Positions 16,915-25,620 of a stretch of 64,000 bases of DNA are shown here, piece by piece; position 1 is the first letter of the stretch; every line of letters begins with the position of its first letter. Source of the stretch: Streptomyces physcomitrii (GTDB lineage Bacteria > Actinomycetota > Actinomycetes > Streptomycetales > Streptomycetaceae); NCBI RefSeq assembly GCF_012273655.1, contig NZ_JAAWWP010000012.1, forward strand, positions 62,001-126,000. Reading direction: 5' to 3'. The notes beneath the pieces were generated by a model. The model was given only the letters and a program-made list of their open reading frames with translations. It did not search any database and was not told the DNA's origin. A program made the translations under genes and the position numbers.

Positions 16915-18336
16915 ATGCTGACCATCCTCGGCTTCGCCATGATCGCGACCTTCCTGGTCCTGATCATGATGAAGAAGATGTCGCCGATCGCGGCGCTCGT
17001 GCTCATCCCGGCACTCTTCTGCGTCTTCGTCGGGAAGGGTGCCCATCTCGGCGACTACGTCCTCGAAGGGGTCGGCACCCTCGCCCCCACCGCGGCGATG
17101 CTGATGTTCGCCATCGTCTACTTCGGGGTGATGATCGACGTCGGGCTCTTCGACCCGGTCGTCCGCGGCATCCTGCGCTTCTGCAAGGCCGATCCGCTGC
17201 GCATCGTGATCGGCACCGCCCTGCTCGCCGCGGTGGTCTCGCTGGACGGCGACGGCTCCACCACCTTCATGATCACCGTCTCGGCGATGTACCCGCTCTA
17301 CAAACGCCTCGGCATGAGCCTCGTCGTGATGACCGGCGTCGCCGCCACCGCCAACGGCGTCATGAACACCCTGCCCTGGGGCGGCCCGACGGCCCGCGCC
17401 GCCACCGCGCTCAAGGTCGACGCCGCCGACGTCTTCGTCCCGATGATCCCGGCGCTCGCCGTCGGCCTGCTCGCCGTCCTCGTCCTCTCGTACGTCCTCG
17501 GCATGCGCGAGCGCAGGCGGCTCGGGATCCTCACGGCGCCCGGTGCGGCGGAGGAGAACGAGAAGGAGACCGCCGCCGAGGACGAGCAGGTGCTCGTCGG
17601 GGCGGGCGCCAAGGCGGCCGGGGGCATCGCCACCGGGCGGGGATCCGGCGGCACCGGCGACCACGCGGCCCCCGCCGGGGAGGAGAACGACGGACTGCGC
17701 GGCCTCGACCCGGACCGCGAGACGCTGCGCCCGAAGCTGTACTGGTTCAACGCCGCCCTGACCGTGCTGCTGCTCACCGCCATGATCATGGAGTGGCTGC
17801 CGATCCCGGTGCTCTTCCTGCTCGGCGCCGCCCTCGCGCTCACCGTCAACTTCCCGCGGATGGACGAGCAGAAGGCCCGGATCGGGGCGCACGCGGAGAA
17901 CGTCCTCAACGTCTCCGGGATGGTCTTCGCCGCCGCCGTCTTCACCGGGGTGCTCCAGGGCACCGGCATGGTCGACCACATGGCGAAGTGGCTGGTCGGG
18001 GTGATCCCCGAGTCGATGGGCCCGCACATGGCCCTGGTCACCGGCCTGCTGAGCCTGCCGCTCACCTACTTCATGTCCAACGACGGCTTCTACTTCGGCG
18101 TCCTGCCGGTCCTCGCCGAGGCGGGCTCCGCGCACGGCGTGACCAACCTGGAGATCGCCCGCGCCTCGATCGTCGGCCAGCCCCTGCACATGTCCAGCCC
18201 GCTGGTCCCCGCGGTCTACGTCCTGGTCGGCATGGCCAAGGTCGAGTTCGGCGACCACACCCGCTTCACCGTCAAGTGGGCCGCCCTCACCTCCCTCGTG
18301 GTGCTCGGCGCCGGGCTCCTCTTCGGCATCCTCTGA
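16915..18336 (+). CDS. CitMHS-family divalent metal-citrate:proton symporter
   Basis: The 473-residue membrane protein has two halves of about five to six hydrophobic spans separated by a charged, Gly-rich cytoplasmic linker (roughly residues 200-275). CitMHS blocks are recognisable: VSLDGDGSTTFMITVSAMYP, LPWGGPTARAATAL, FMSNDGFYFGVLPVLAEAG and IVGQPLHMSSPLVPAVYVLV. Family members take up citrate complexed with Mg, Ca or other metals using the proton gradient. I choose the ATG at 16915, because upstream in-frame codons lie inside the inverted repeat. The MFS gene follows after 21 bases, so the two may be co-transcribed. Confidence 0.92.
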   Translation: MLTILGFAMIATFLVLIMMKKMSPIAALVLIPALFCVFVGKGAHLGDYVLEGVGTLAPTAAMLMFAIVYFGVMIDVGLFDPVVRGILRFCKADPLRIVIGTALLAAVVSLDGDGSTTFMITVSAMYPLYKRLGMSLVVMTGVAATANGVMNTLPWGGPTARAATALKVDAADVFVPMIPALAVGLLAVLVLSYVLGMRERRRLGILTAPGAAEENEKETAAEDEQVLVGAGAKAAGGIATGRGSGGTGDHAAPAGEENDGLRGLDPDRETLRPKLYWFNAALTVLLLTAMIMEWLPIPVLFLLGAALALTVNFPRMDEQKARIGAHAENVLNVSGMVFAAAVFTGVLQGTGMVDHMAKWLVGVIPESMGPHMALVTGLLSLPLTYFMSNDGFYFGVLPVLAEAGSAHGVTNLEIARASIVGQPLHMSSPLVPAVYVLVGMAKVEFGDHTRFTVKWAALTSLVVLGAGLLFGIL

Positions 18337-18357
18337 GCCGCCGGGCCCCGCCGATCC

Positions 18358-19593
18358 ATGCCGTACGCACCCCGCGCGAGCGCCGGTACGAACCGGGCCT
18401 GGCTGCTGCGCCTCGTCCTCGCCTTCGGCTTCGCGCAGGGCGCCGTCTCGATGGCCCGGCCCGCGGTCTCCTACCGGGCCCTCGCCCTCGGCGCCGACGA
18501 GCGCGCCGTCGGGGTGATCGCGGGCGTCTACGCCCTGCTGCCGCTCTTCGCCGCGGTGCCGCTCGGCCGCCGTACCGACCGGGGCCGCTGCGCCCCGCTG
18601 CTGCCGCTGGGCGTGCTGCTGATCTCCGGCGGCTGCGCGCTGAGCGGCACCGCGGGCTCGCTCGGCGCGATGGCCCTGTGGAGCGGGGTGATGGGCCTCG
18701 GGCACCTGGCCTTCGTGATCGGGGCGCAGTCGATCGTCGCCCGGCAGTCGCCGCCCGAGCAGCAGGACCGCAACTTCGGCCACTTCACCATCGGCGCCTC
18801 GCTCGGGCAGCTCGCGGGACCGGTCGCCGCCGGTGCCGTCATCGGCGGCGACCGGTCCCACACCAGCGCGCTCGCCCTGCTGCTCGCCGCCGCGGGCGGC
18901 GCCTTCGCCCTGCTGTGGACCTGGCGGATCGAGCACCGCGGGCCCGGTCCCGCCCCCGGCCCTCGCGCCGAACGGCCGCCGGTGGGGCGGATCCTGCGCG
19001 CCCGGGGCGTACCCGCGGGCATGTTCATCAGCCTGGCCGTGCTCTCCGCGACCGACATCCTGACCGCCTATCTGCCGGTGGTCGGCGAGGAGCGCGGTAT
19101 CGCCCCCGCGGTGGTCGGCGTGCTGCTCAGCCTGCGGGCGGGCGCCACCATCGCCTGCCGCCTGGTGATGGGCCCGATGCTGCGGTGGTGCGGCCGCCGG
19201 GCGCTGCTCACCGCGACCTGCCTGGCGGCCGGGCTGCTCTGCGCGGCCCTCGCCCTGCCGCTGCCCGTCGGGGCGCTCGCGGTGCTCCTCGCGGTCCTCG
19301 GCTTCTGCCTCGGCGTGGGCCAGCCGCTGTCCATGACCACGGTGGTCAGGGCGGCGCCCGCCGAGGCCCGCTCCACCGCCCTGGCCCTGCGGCTGACCGG
19401 CAACCGCCTCGGGCAGGTCGCCGCCCCCGCCGCGGCCGGTCTCCTCGCGGGCACGGCGGGCGCCGCGGCCCCGTTCGTACTGCTCGGCGGCCTGCTCGTA
19501 CTCGCCGCGGGACTGGGCCTGCGGGGCGAGGCGCCGCAGGCCGACGCCGAGGGAAAACCGGCCCTCGGGGCCGCGCGGGAGCGGGTGCGCTGA
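18358..19593 (+). CDS. MFS transporter
   Basis: A 411-residue protein with twelve predicted membrane segments and an MFS loop between spans 2 and 3 (PLGRRTDRGR). The mid-protein loop PGPRAERPPVGRILRARG separates the two six-span halves. The second half keeps the matching loop (GPMLRWCGRRALL). It has no obvious ribosome site and begins 21 bases after the citrate symporter stop, consistent with co-transcription. The substrate is unknown; similar Streptomyces proteins are called drug or sugar efflux proteins. The last 25 residues are charged and cytoplasmic. Confidence 0.88.
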   Translation: MPYAPRASAGTNRAWLLRLVLAFGFAQGAVSMARPAVSYRALALGADERAVGVIAGVYALLPLFAAVPLGRRTDRGRCAPLLPLGVLLISGGCALSGTAGSLGAMALWSGVMGLGHLAFVIGAQSIVARQSPPEQQDRNFGHFTIGASLGQLAGPVAAGAVIGGDRSHTSALALLLAAAGGAFALLWTWRIEHRGPGPAPGPRAERPPVGRILRARGVPAGMFISLAVLSATDILTAYLPVVGEERGIAPAVVGVLLSLRAGATIACRLVMGPMLRWCGRRALLTATCLAAGLLCAALALPLPVGALAVLLAVLGFCLGVGQPLSMTTVVRAAPAEARSTALALRLTGNRLGQVAAPAAAGLLAGTAGAAAPFVLLGGLLVLAAGLGLRGEAPQADAEGKPALGAARERVR

Positions 19594-19712
19594 AGTCCGC
19601 TCCACTGCCCCCGGCCGCCCCATTGTCGGGCTGTTGTGTGCATGCCAATATGCAGGAGTTCGGCCTCGCTACGCGCGTCAACCCCTGTCGTCCCAGCGGA
19701 AGTTGCCCCCAG

Positions 19713-20030
19713 ATGACCAAGATCCGCAAGACCTTCGCCGTCCTCGCCGGAGCCGCCGCGGTCTTCGCCCTCCAGCAGTCCGCGGCGATCGCCGACCCGG
19801 TCACCCCGGACCACGCGGTGATCACCTGCGACTCGGCGAGCTTCTACGCCAACTACGACAGCGCCGGCGGCCCCACCGGCCTCAAGCGGACCCTCCCGAA
19901 GGGCGACAAGGTCGGCCACACCCGCGGCGCCCACCCCGTCTACAACGGCTGGGCCGCCACCTTCGACTTCGGCCCCAACGACTGGGGCTATGTGCGCGTG
20001 GAGTGCCTCGGCGGCTGGGGCTCCTGGTAG
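19713..20030 (+). CDS. small secreted protein, possible SH3-like fold
   Basis: The 105-residue product has a basic start and hydrophobic signal (IRKTFAVLAGAAAVFALQQS) with likely cleavage after AIA, leaving about 77 residues. The mature part has two cysteines, at about 39 and 97, that could form a disulfide, a central LPKGDKVGHTRG turn and an aromatic Gly-rich end. It resembles small bacterial SH3-like secreted proteins of Streptomyces, but no specific family is recognised. GGAAG precedes the ATG. A short palindrome TGCAT-GCCAAT-ATGCA lies about 60 bases upstream. The next gene encodes a second protein of the same kind. Confidence 0.75.
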   Translation: MTKIRKTFAVLAGAAAVFALQQSAAIADPVTPDHAVITCDSASFYANYDSAGGPTGLKRTLPKGDKVGHTRGAHPVYNGWAATFDFGPNDWGYVRVECLGGWGSW

Positions 20031-20106
20031 CCCGCCCCGCGGCAGCCCTCCCGCCGTTTCCCCCTCGTCTCTCCGCCTCTCACCCTCTTCGACCCCAGGA
20101 GACCCC

Positions 20107-20415
20107 ATGTCCCCGAACATCCTGACCCGGCGCCCGCGCGCCCGCGCCGGTGCGATCGCCGCCGTGCTCGGCACGGCCGCGCTGCTGCTCGGCTCCGCCG
20201 GCTCCGCCCAGGCGGCCAACGGCACCATCGGCGAGCGGGAGACCGTCTGCGCCAGCGACCTCTTCGTCCGCACCCAGCCGGTGGGCGCCTGGATGGGCAC
20301 CCTGCAGCAGGGCCAGACCTTCCTCGTCGAGAGCAAGCAGGGCAGCTGGGTCTACGGATTCGCCTACGGAGACGTCAACCGCAAGGGCTGGGTGCAGGAC
20401 GGCTGGTTCTGCTGA
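20107..20415 (+). CDS. small secreted SH3-like protein
   Basis: A 102-residue protein with a twin-Arg-rich start and an Ala/Leu signal ending in SAQA, leaving about 65 mature residues. The sequence VCASDLFVRTQPVGAWMGTL and the following KQGSWVYGFAYGDVNRKGWV are what is expected of a bacterial SH3 domain of the kind found in cell-wall binding proteins. One Cys is near the mature N-terminus and the other is the last residue, so a clasping disulfide is likely. The ATG has AGGAG six bases upstream. It is 76 bases downstream of a similar gene, and the pair may be co-expressed. Function is unknown. Confidence 0.78.
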   Translation: MSPNILTRRPRARAGAIAAVLGTAALLLGSAGSAQAANGTIGERETVCASDLFVRTQPVGAWMGTLQQGQTFLVESKQGSWVYGFAYGDVNRKGWVQDGWFC

Positions 20416-20483
20416 GCCCTTCCCGGCTCCGTCCGCTCCGCTCTCCGGCGCGGAAGCTCCGCGGTGGTGGACGGCTCGCTCTG

Positions 20484-20517
20484 GCGCCCCAAAACTAACG
20501 CCGCTAGTTTGGGGCGC
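20484..20517. promoter_or_regulatory. 34-base near-palindrome, TetR-type operator before the aldehyde dehydrogenase
   Basis: The arms GCGCCCC-AAA-CTA and TAG-TTT-GGGGCGC face each other around ACGCCGC, with a single extra A in the left arm. The inner 19 bases AAACTAACGCCGCTAGTTT closely match the palindrome at 26299-26317 between a TetR gene and an acyl-CoA dehydrogenase gene. It lies 29 bases upstream of the aldehyde dehydrogenase start. Confidence 0.7.
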
Positions 20518-20545
20518 GGACGAGTCCACTGCCCGGGAGGTACTG

Positions 20546-21934
20546 ATGAAGGCGCACGACGGCATGTACATCGACGGGGACTGGCGGCCGGCCGCCGGAA
20601 CCGAGTCGCTCAGCGTCGTGAACCCGGCCGACGAGCAGGTGATCGCCACGGTCCCGGCCGGGACCGCCGAGGACATCGACACCGCGGTACGCGCGGCCCG
20701 GGCCGCCTTCCCGGCCTGGGCCGCCACCCCGCCCGCGGAGCGGGCCGCCCGCCTCGGCGCCCTGCGCGACGCGCTCGCCGCCCGCAAGGACGAGATCGCC
20801 GAGACCGTCACCGCCGAGCTGGGCGCCCCGCTCGCCTTCTCGCAGTCGGTGCACACCGGGATGCCGGTCGCGGTGGCGGGCTCGTACGCCGAACTCGCGG
20901 CCGGGTACGCCTTCGAGGAGAAGGTCGGCAACTCGACCGTACTGCTCGAACCGGTGGGCGTGGTCGGCGCGATCACCCCCTGGAACTACCCGCTGCACCA
21001 GATCGTGGCCAAGGTCGCCCCCGCCCTCGCCGCGGGCTGCACCGTGGTCCTCAAGCCCGCCGAGGACACCCCGCTCACCGCCCAGCTCTTCACCGAGGCG
21101 GTGCACGAGGCCGGGGTGCCGGCGGGCGTCTTCAACCTGGTCACCGGGCTCGGACCGGTCGCGGGGCAGGCGCTGGCCGAGCACGAGGGCGTGGACCTGG
21201 TCTCCTTCACCGGATCGACCGCGGTCGGGCGGCAGATCGGCGCCACCGCGGGCGGCGCCGTCAAGCGGGTCGCCCTCGAACTCGGCGGCAAGTCCGCCAA
21301 TGTCATCCTGCCGAGCGCCGACCTCGCCAAGGCGGTCAACGTCGGCGTCGCCAACGTCATGTCCAACACCGGCCAGACGTGCAGCGCCTGGACCCGGATG
21401 CTCGTCCACGAGGACCAGTACGAGCAGGCCGTGGCCCTCGCCGCGCAGGCCGCGGACAAGTACGGCGACCGCATCGGCCCGGTGGTCAACGCCAAGCAGC
21501 ACCAGCGGGTCCGCGGCTACATCGAGAAGGGCATCGCCGAGGGCGCCCGCCTGGTCACCGGCGGCCCCGAGGCGCCCCGCGAGCAGGGCTACTGGGTGAG
21601 CCCCACGGTCTTCGCCGAGGTGACCCCCGAGATGACCATCGCCCAGGAGGAGATCTTCGGCCCGGTCCTCAGCATCCTGAAGTACCGCGACGAGGACGAG
21701 GCGGTACGCATCGCCAACGGCACCGTCTACGGCCTCGCCGGGGCGGTCTGGGCGGCGGACCAGGAGGAGGCCGCCGCCTTCGCGCGGCGGCTGGAGACCG
21801 GCCAGGTCGATATCAACGGCGGCCGCTTCAACATCCTCGCCCCCTTCGGCGGTTACAAGCAGTCCGGCGTCGGCCGCGAACTCGGCGGCCACGGACTCAG
21901 CGAGTACCTGCAGACCAAGTCGCTCCAGTTCTGA
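20546..21934 (+). CDS. NAD(P)-dependent aldehyde dehydrogenase
   Basis: The 462-residue enzyme oxidises an aldehyde to the acid. Standard ALDH blocks are present: PVGVVGAITPWNYPLHQ, KPAEDTPLTA, FTGSTAVGRQIG, the general-base region LELGGKSANV and the catalytic Cys in NTGQTCSAWTR; EEIFGPVLSI and PFGGYKQSGVGRELG follow. The start ATG has GGGAGG upstream. The upstream in-frame extension runs through the palindromic operator and is not used. A Zn alcohol dehydrogenase gene follows after about 225 bases on the same strand, so the pair could take an alcohol through an aldehyde to an acid. The physiological substrate is unknown. Confidence 0.95.
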   Translation: MKAHDGMYIDGDWRPAAGTESLSVVNPADEQVIATVPAGTAEDIDTAVRAARAAFPAWAATPPAERAARLGALRDALAARKDEIAETVTAELGAPLAFSQSVHTGMPVAVAGSYAELAAGYAFEEKVGNSTVLLEPVGVVGAITPWNYPLHQIVAKVAPALAAGCTVVLKPAEDTPLTAQLFTEAVHEAGVPAGVFNLVTGLGPVAGQALAEHEGVDLVSFTGSTAVGRQIGATAGGAVKRVALELGGKSANVILPSADLAKAVNVGVANVMSNTGQTCSAWTRMLVHEDQYEQAVALAAQAADKYGDRIGPVVNAKQHQRVRGYIEKGIAEGARLVTGGPEAPREQGYWVSPTVFAEVTPEMTIAQEEIFGPVLSILKYRDEDEAVRIANGTVYGLAGAVWAADQEEAAAFARRLETGQVDINGGRFNILAPFGGYKQSGVGRELGGHGLSEYLQTKSLQF

Positions 21935-22160
21935 ACGGCGGTCCCCGGGCCCGGACTTCAGAGCCCGGGGCGCCCCGTCCCGAACCGGAACCCGAGCCCC
22001 GTCGCCTGAGCCCGGGGCCCGGAGCCCGGAGTCCGTCCGGAGTCCGGGGCCCTGCGCCCCGAGCCCGCCCCCGGAGTTCCGCGTTCCGGGCCGCCGTGAC
22101 ACCCGGGGCCGCTACTGTTCCCGGTCCCGAACCGCTGTGCCTTCGTCAGGAGTTGTGAAC

Positions 22161-23243
22161 GTGGTCCGCGCCGCCGTACTGCCCGCCGTCGGCTCCCCCC
22201 TGGAGCTCGCCGAGATCGACCTGCCCGCCCCCGGACCCGGTCAGGTGCGGCTGCGGCTCGCCGCCGCCGGGGTCTGCCACTCCGACCTCTCGCTGAGCAA
22301 CGGCACCATGCGGGTGCCGGTGCCCGCCGTGCTCGGCCACGAGGGCGCCGGGACCGTCCTGGAGGTCGGCGAGGGGGTGACCAGCGTGGCCCCGGGCGAC
22401 GAGGTCGTCCTCAACTGGGCCCCGTCCTGCGGTAGTTGCCATGCCTGCTCGCTCGGCGAGGTCTGGCTCTGCGCCGAGGCGCTGACCGGCGCCCGCAGCG
22501 TCTACGCGCACCGGGCGGACGGCGGCGAGCTGTACCCGGGCCTGAACGTCGCCGCCTTCGCCGAGGAGAGCGTGGTCGCGGAGAAGTGCCTGCTGCCCGC
22601 GCCGAAGGGCGTCCCGCTCGCCGAGGCCGCCCTGCTCGGCTGCGCGGTGCTCACCGGTTACGGGGCCGTCCACCACTCGGCGCGGGTGCAGCCCGGCGAG
22701 ACGGTGGCCGTCTTCGGCGTCGGGGGAGTGGGTCTCGCCACCCTGCAGTCGGCGCGGATCGCCGGGGCCGCCACCATCGTCGCCGTGGACGTCTCACCGG
22801 AGAAGGAGGAGCTGGCCAGGGCCTCGGGCGCCACCGAGTTCGTCCTCGCCTCCGAGACCACCGCCAAGGAGATCCGCGCGCTGACCGGGGGCCAGGGCGT
22901 GGATGTCGCCGTGGAGTGCGTGGGCCGCGCGGTCACCATCCGCACCGCCTGGGAGTCCACCCGGCGCGGCGGCCGCACCACCGTGGTCGGCATCGGCGGC
23001 AAGGACCAGCAGGTCAGCTTCAACGCCCTGGAGATCTTCCACTACGGCCGCACCCTCAGCGGCTGCGTCTACGGCAACTCCGACCCGGCGAAGGACCTGC
23101 CGGAGATCGCCGCGCACATCCGCGGCGGCGCCTTCGACCTGGGCGTGCTGGTGACCGAGCGGATCGGCCTCGCGGACATCCCGGCCGCCTTCGACCGCAT
23201 GGTGGCGGGCAAGGGCGGCCGGGCGCTGGTCGTGTTCCCCTGA
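22161..23243 (+). CDS. zinc-dependent alcohol dehydrogenase
   Basis: A 360-residue medium-chain dehydrogenase. The catalytic zinc region is AAGVCHSDLSLSNGT with GHEGAG, the structural zinc site has the Cys cluster SCGSCHACSLGEVWLC, and the NAD fold has GVGGVGLATLQSARIAGA. I start it at the third GTG in frame (22161), which has AGGAG eight bases upstream; GTG codons at 22137 and 22155 are worse spaced. It lies downstream of the aldehyde dehydrogenase and probably shares a pathway with it. A hairpin terminator separates it from the convergent NPP1 gene. The class looks closest to aryl/benzyl or class III-like alcohol dehydrogenases. Confidence 0.94.
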   Translation: MVRAAVLPAVGSPLELAEIDLPAPGPGQVRLRLAAAGVCHSDLSLSNGTMRVPVPAVLGHEGAGTVLEVGEGVTSVAPGDEVVLNWAPSCGSCHACSLGEVWLCAEALTGARSVYAHRADGGELYPGLNVAAFAEESVVAEKCLLPAPKGVPLAEAALLGCAVLTGYGAVHHSARVQPGETVAVFGVGGVGLATLQSARIAGAATIVAVDVSPEKEELARASGATEFVLASETTAKEIRALTGGQGVDVAVECVGRAVTIRTAWESTRRGGRTTVVGIGGKDQQVSFNALEIFHYGRTLSGCVYGNSDPAKDLPEIAAHIRGGAFDLGVLVTERIGLADIPAAFDRMVAGKGGRALVVFP

Positions 23244-23256
23244 GCTGAGCCCGGGC

Positions 23257-23280
23257 GGGGGCGCCCCGACGGGCGCCCCC
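23257..23280. terminator. bidirectional hairpin terminator
   Basis: GGGGGCGCCC and its complement GGGCGCCCCC are separated by CGAC. It lies between the convergent alcohol dehydrogenase and NPP1 genes and could end transcripts from both sides. Confidence 0.7.
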
Positions 23281-23283
23281 CGC

Positions 23284-24099
23284 TCAGGCGTTGGGGTCGA
23301 AGGGGATGTCCGCCGGCTTGGCCGAGGCCAGGTGCGAGGCGAAGGTGTCGTCCTTGATGCCGAGGGTGGCGCTGCCGAAGTCGGCCTGGACCAGGCGGTC
23401 GCGCAGCCCCGCGGGGTAGCCGTCCCAGCCGACCAGGGCCGGGTACTGCCAGCTGCCCTTGTGGTTCTCCGGCGGCTCGTCGTTGCCGTTGGCCGCGCGG
23501 AAGCAGTGGGTCAGGATCCCGTCCTTGTGGTACACGACCTTCGGGTGGGTGCCCTCGAAGGGCAGGTCGGCCCGGTTGTGGATCGTGAAGCCGCCGTGGT
23601 TGGAGGTCGAGACGTACTGCGCCTCCGACTCCCCGTCCTTGACCCAGACGACCACGTGCTCCCAGTCGTGCCGGTGCCCGGCGCTGCCCGGGCCGAGGGC
23701 GGCCTGGTCCTTCTCGAAGTAGCTGGCGTAGGCGATCGCGCACCAGCCGTTGTTGCACTTCTCGCGCGAGTAGGTGTTGGTGTTGTCCAGGTCCGAGGCG
23801 TCCCGGCAGTTGCCGTTGACGTCACCGCCGAGGGCCAGGCCCGGGGCGATGGTGCCGTCGGGGCCGATGGCCGGGGTGGCGTAGCAGCCGTCGGTGTCGT
23901 AGTCGTAGGCGGGCTGGTAGGTCTTCTCCCGCTCCCCGGCGCTGGTGGGGAGCGAGCCGGGCGGGTCGGCGAAGGCGGCCGTCGGGAAGGCGACGACGAG
24001 TACGAGGGCGGCGCCGAGGCCGGAGAGGCTCAGTCGCCTCGCGCGACGGGAGGGGATGAACCGGGAGGGCGGATTGCCGTTCACAGGGGTCCTCTTCAT
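23284..24099 (-). CDS. secreted NPP1 family protein (necrosis-inducing-like)
   Basis: The 271-residue protein has a basic N-terminus and a signal peptide ending near AAFA (residue 44). It carries the NLP signature heptapeptide GHRHDWE at 141-147, surrounded by WCAIAYASYFEKDQA and HVVVWVKDG, and a late block HCFRAANGNDEPPENHKGSW. NLP proteins of plant pathogens bind plant sphingolipids and lyse dicot cells; Streptomyces homologues have unclear roles. Four Cys are in the first half of the mature protein. I start at ATG 24099; a GTG five codons in (24084) has a better spaced AGAGG and is an alternative. Confidence 0.9.
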   Translation of the reverse strand: MKRTPVNGNPPSRFIPSRRARRLSLSGLGAALVLVVAFPTAAFADPPGSLPTSAGEREKTYQPAYDYDTDGCYATPAIGPDGTIAPGLALGGDVNGNCRDASDLDNTNTYSREKCNNGWCAIAYASYFEKDQAALGPGSAGHRHDWEHVVVWVKDGESEAQYVSTSNHGGFTIHNRADLPFEGTHPKVVYHKDGILTHCFRAANGNDEPPENHKGSWQYPALVGWDGYPAGLRDRLVQADFGSATLGIKDDTFASHLASAKPADIPFDPNA

Positions 24100-24546
24100 C
24101 AGTCCTGGTGGGGGACGGCGGGCTGATAGGCGTGAGCATGTCAGTTTGCCGCTGTCCCGGGGGCCAGTCGAGAACCGGAATGTGTTGTCCTGGTGAAGGC
24201 TCGGCTCCGCCTGCCCGGGGCGCGAAAACCGGCCGCGGCGGCGGCTGTCGAAAGGCCGGCGGGCGGCGGCCGGCGGGCGACGGCGCTCCGGAGTCCGCGC
24301 CGGGGCGGCGGCCGGGCGGTGGCGGGTGCCCGTGTCGAGGTAACGAACTCACCGACCGGGCTCTCCCTTGATCACCGTTCATGTCTTGAATCCATCATCT
24401 TGACACGCGCATGCCATGGGCGGACTCTCTGAGCGGGCCCTCGCCCCCCGTTCCGCCCCCGGAGCCGACCGGGACGGGGTGGAGGCCCCGCCATGGCCTC
24501 GCAGGCGCCCGCCTGCCGTGCCCGCCACCCGAGTCAGGGAGGAACC
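24100..24546. other. divergent promoter region between NPP1 and GH64 genes
   Basis: This 447-base gap separates two divergent genes for secreted proteins. A TTGACA box is present at 24400-24405 but no good partner -10 box follows on the + strand. CTTGA occurs twice, 14 bases apart (24385 and 24399). The remainder is GC-rich without a credible gene. Confidence 0.4.
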
Positions 24547-25521
24547 ATGCCCCCCACCCTTCGTCCGACGGCGCGCCGCCGCGGTCCTGCACTCCTGGTC
24601 ACCGCGCTGGCAGCACTCTGCGCCTTCACGGGCGCCACCCCCGCCGGTGCGAGCCAGGCGCCCGACCGCCACCCCGCCGTCCGCGCCGACGGCCAGCCGC
24701 CGGACTCCTTCTGGGGGGACACCGGCAGCATCCCGCCCGCGCAGAACGTCCTGACGGTCAAGATCCTCAACCGGACCAACGGCAAGTACCCGGACAGCGA
24801 GGTCTACTGGACGTTCAACAACGAAACGCACTCGATCGCCGAGCAGGACACGCTGGACATGGCGGCCAACTCCGCCGGGCGGATGTACTTCCACCTCGGT
24901 TCGCCGGACAGCAAGTACGCCGACTTCATCGAGTTCACGGTGGGTGACAACGTTTTCAACGGCAACACCACGCGGGTGGACGCCTTCGCCCTGAAGCTGG
25001 CCATGCGGCTGCACGCCGAGGACGGCTACGACGTGCAGGTCGGCGAGGACTACGAGACCTTCCAGGAGGACCGGGAGGCCACCTGGCAGAAGTTCAAGGA
25101 CGCCGTGCCCGCCGAGTTCGCCTCCCTCAGCGAGGTGGAGAAGCCGTACCGGATCCCCTCGCCCGGCGGCGTCCCCGACTTCCGGGAGGGCGGCAAGTAC
25201 GCCGACTACATGAGCGGTTACGCCAGTTCGGTCGGGATCAACGCGCCCACCTCCGACATCTTCGGCTGCGCGGGCGTGCTGGCCAACGAGGCCGGCAAGT
25301 GCTCGGCGCTCAACCGCCATGTGGCGCAGCTCCCCGAGGACCAGTGGTCCTCCCCGGACCTCTACTACAAGGAGGCCCCGGCGAACTACTACGCGAAGTT
25401 CTGGCACGACCACTCCATCGACCGGCTCTCGTACGGCTTCCCGTACGACGACTTCGCGGGGCAGTCCTCCTTCGTCTCGCACAACGACCCGCAGTGGCTG
25501 GCGGTCGCCGTCGGCTGGTGA
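24547..25521 (+). CDS. secreted GH64 beta-1,3-glucanase-like protein
   Basis: The 324-residue product has a signal peptide ending near AGAS. The mature protein shows glycoside hydrolase family 64 features: EVYWTFNNETHSIAEQDTLD, ANSAGRMYFHLGSPDSKYAD, FIEFTVGDNVFNGNTTRVDA, and near the end YGFPYDDFAGQSSFV. GH64 enzymes release laminaripentaose from beta-1,3-glucan, thus attacking fungal walls. Length is somewhat short for GH64 and no carbohydrate-binding module is attached. The ATG has GGAGG upstream in GGGAGGAACC. It is divergent from the NPP1 gene, so two genes for secreted proteins that could act on other organisms share one promoter region. Confidence 0.87.
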   Translation: MPPTLRPTARRRGPALLVTALAALCAFTGATPAGASQAPDRHPAVRADGQPPDSFWGDTGSIPPAQNVLTVKILNRTNGKYPDSEVYWTFNNETHSIAEQDTLDMAANSAGRMYFHLGSPDSKYADFIEFTVGDNVFNGNTTRVDAFALKLAMRLHAEDGYDVQVGEDYETFQEDREATWQKFKDAVPAEFASLSEVEKPYRIPSPGGVPDFREGGKYADYMSGYASSVGINAPTSDIFGCAGVLANEAGKCSALNRHVAQLPEDQWSSPDLYYKEAPANYYAKFWHDHSIDRLSYGFPYDDFAGQSSFVSHNDPQWLAVAVGW

Positions 25522-25562
25522 GGCCACCGGGGCGGCGGGACGGCCGCCCGGCAGCGGCTCAG

Positions 25563-25589
25563 GGGGCGCCCGCGCGCGGCGGGCGCCCC
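25563..25589. terminator. bidirectional hairpin terminator
   Basis: GGGGCGCCCGC and its complement are separated by five bases (GCGCG). It lies between the convergent GH64 and TetR genes. Confidence 0.65.
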
Positions 25590-25620
25590 TCGCGTGTGCG
25601 GGGCGTGCGGGGCGCGGGGC

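Noticed and set aside
16888..20030. Very long open frames on both strands (over 900 codons each) across the citrate symporter and MFS genes
   Set aside because: Their products are Arg/Pro/Gly-rich and lack domain logic; they are antisense or out-of-frame to two well supported membrane proteins. GC-rich DNA rarely has stop codons, so such frames are expected. Only the last 105 codons of the + frame (19713-20030) are a real gene.
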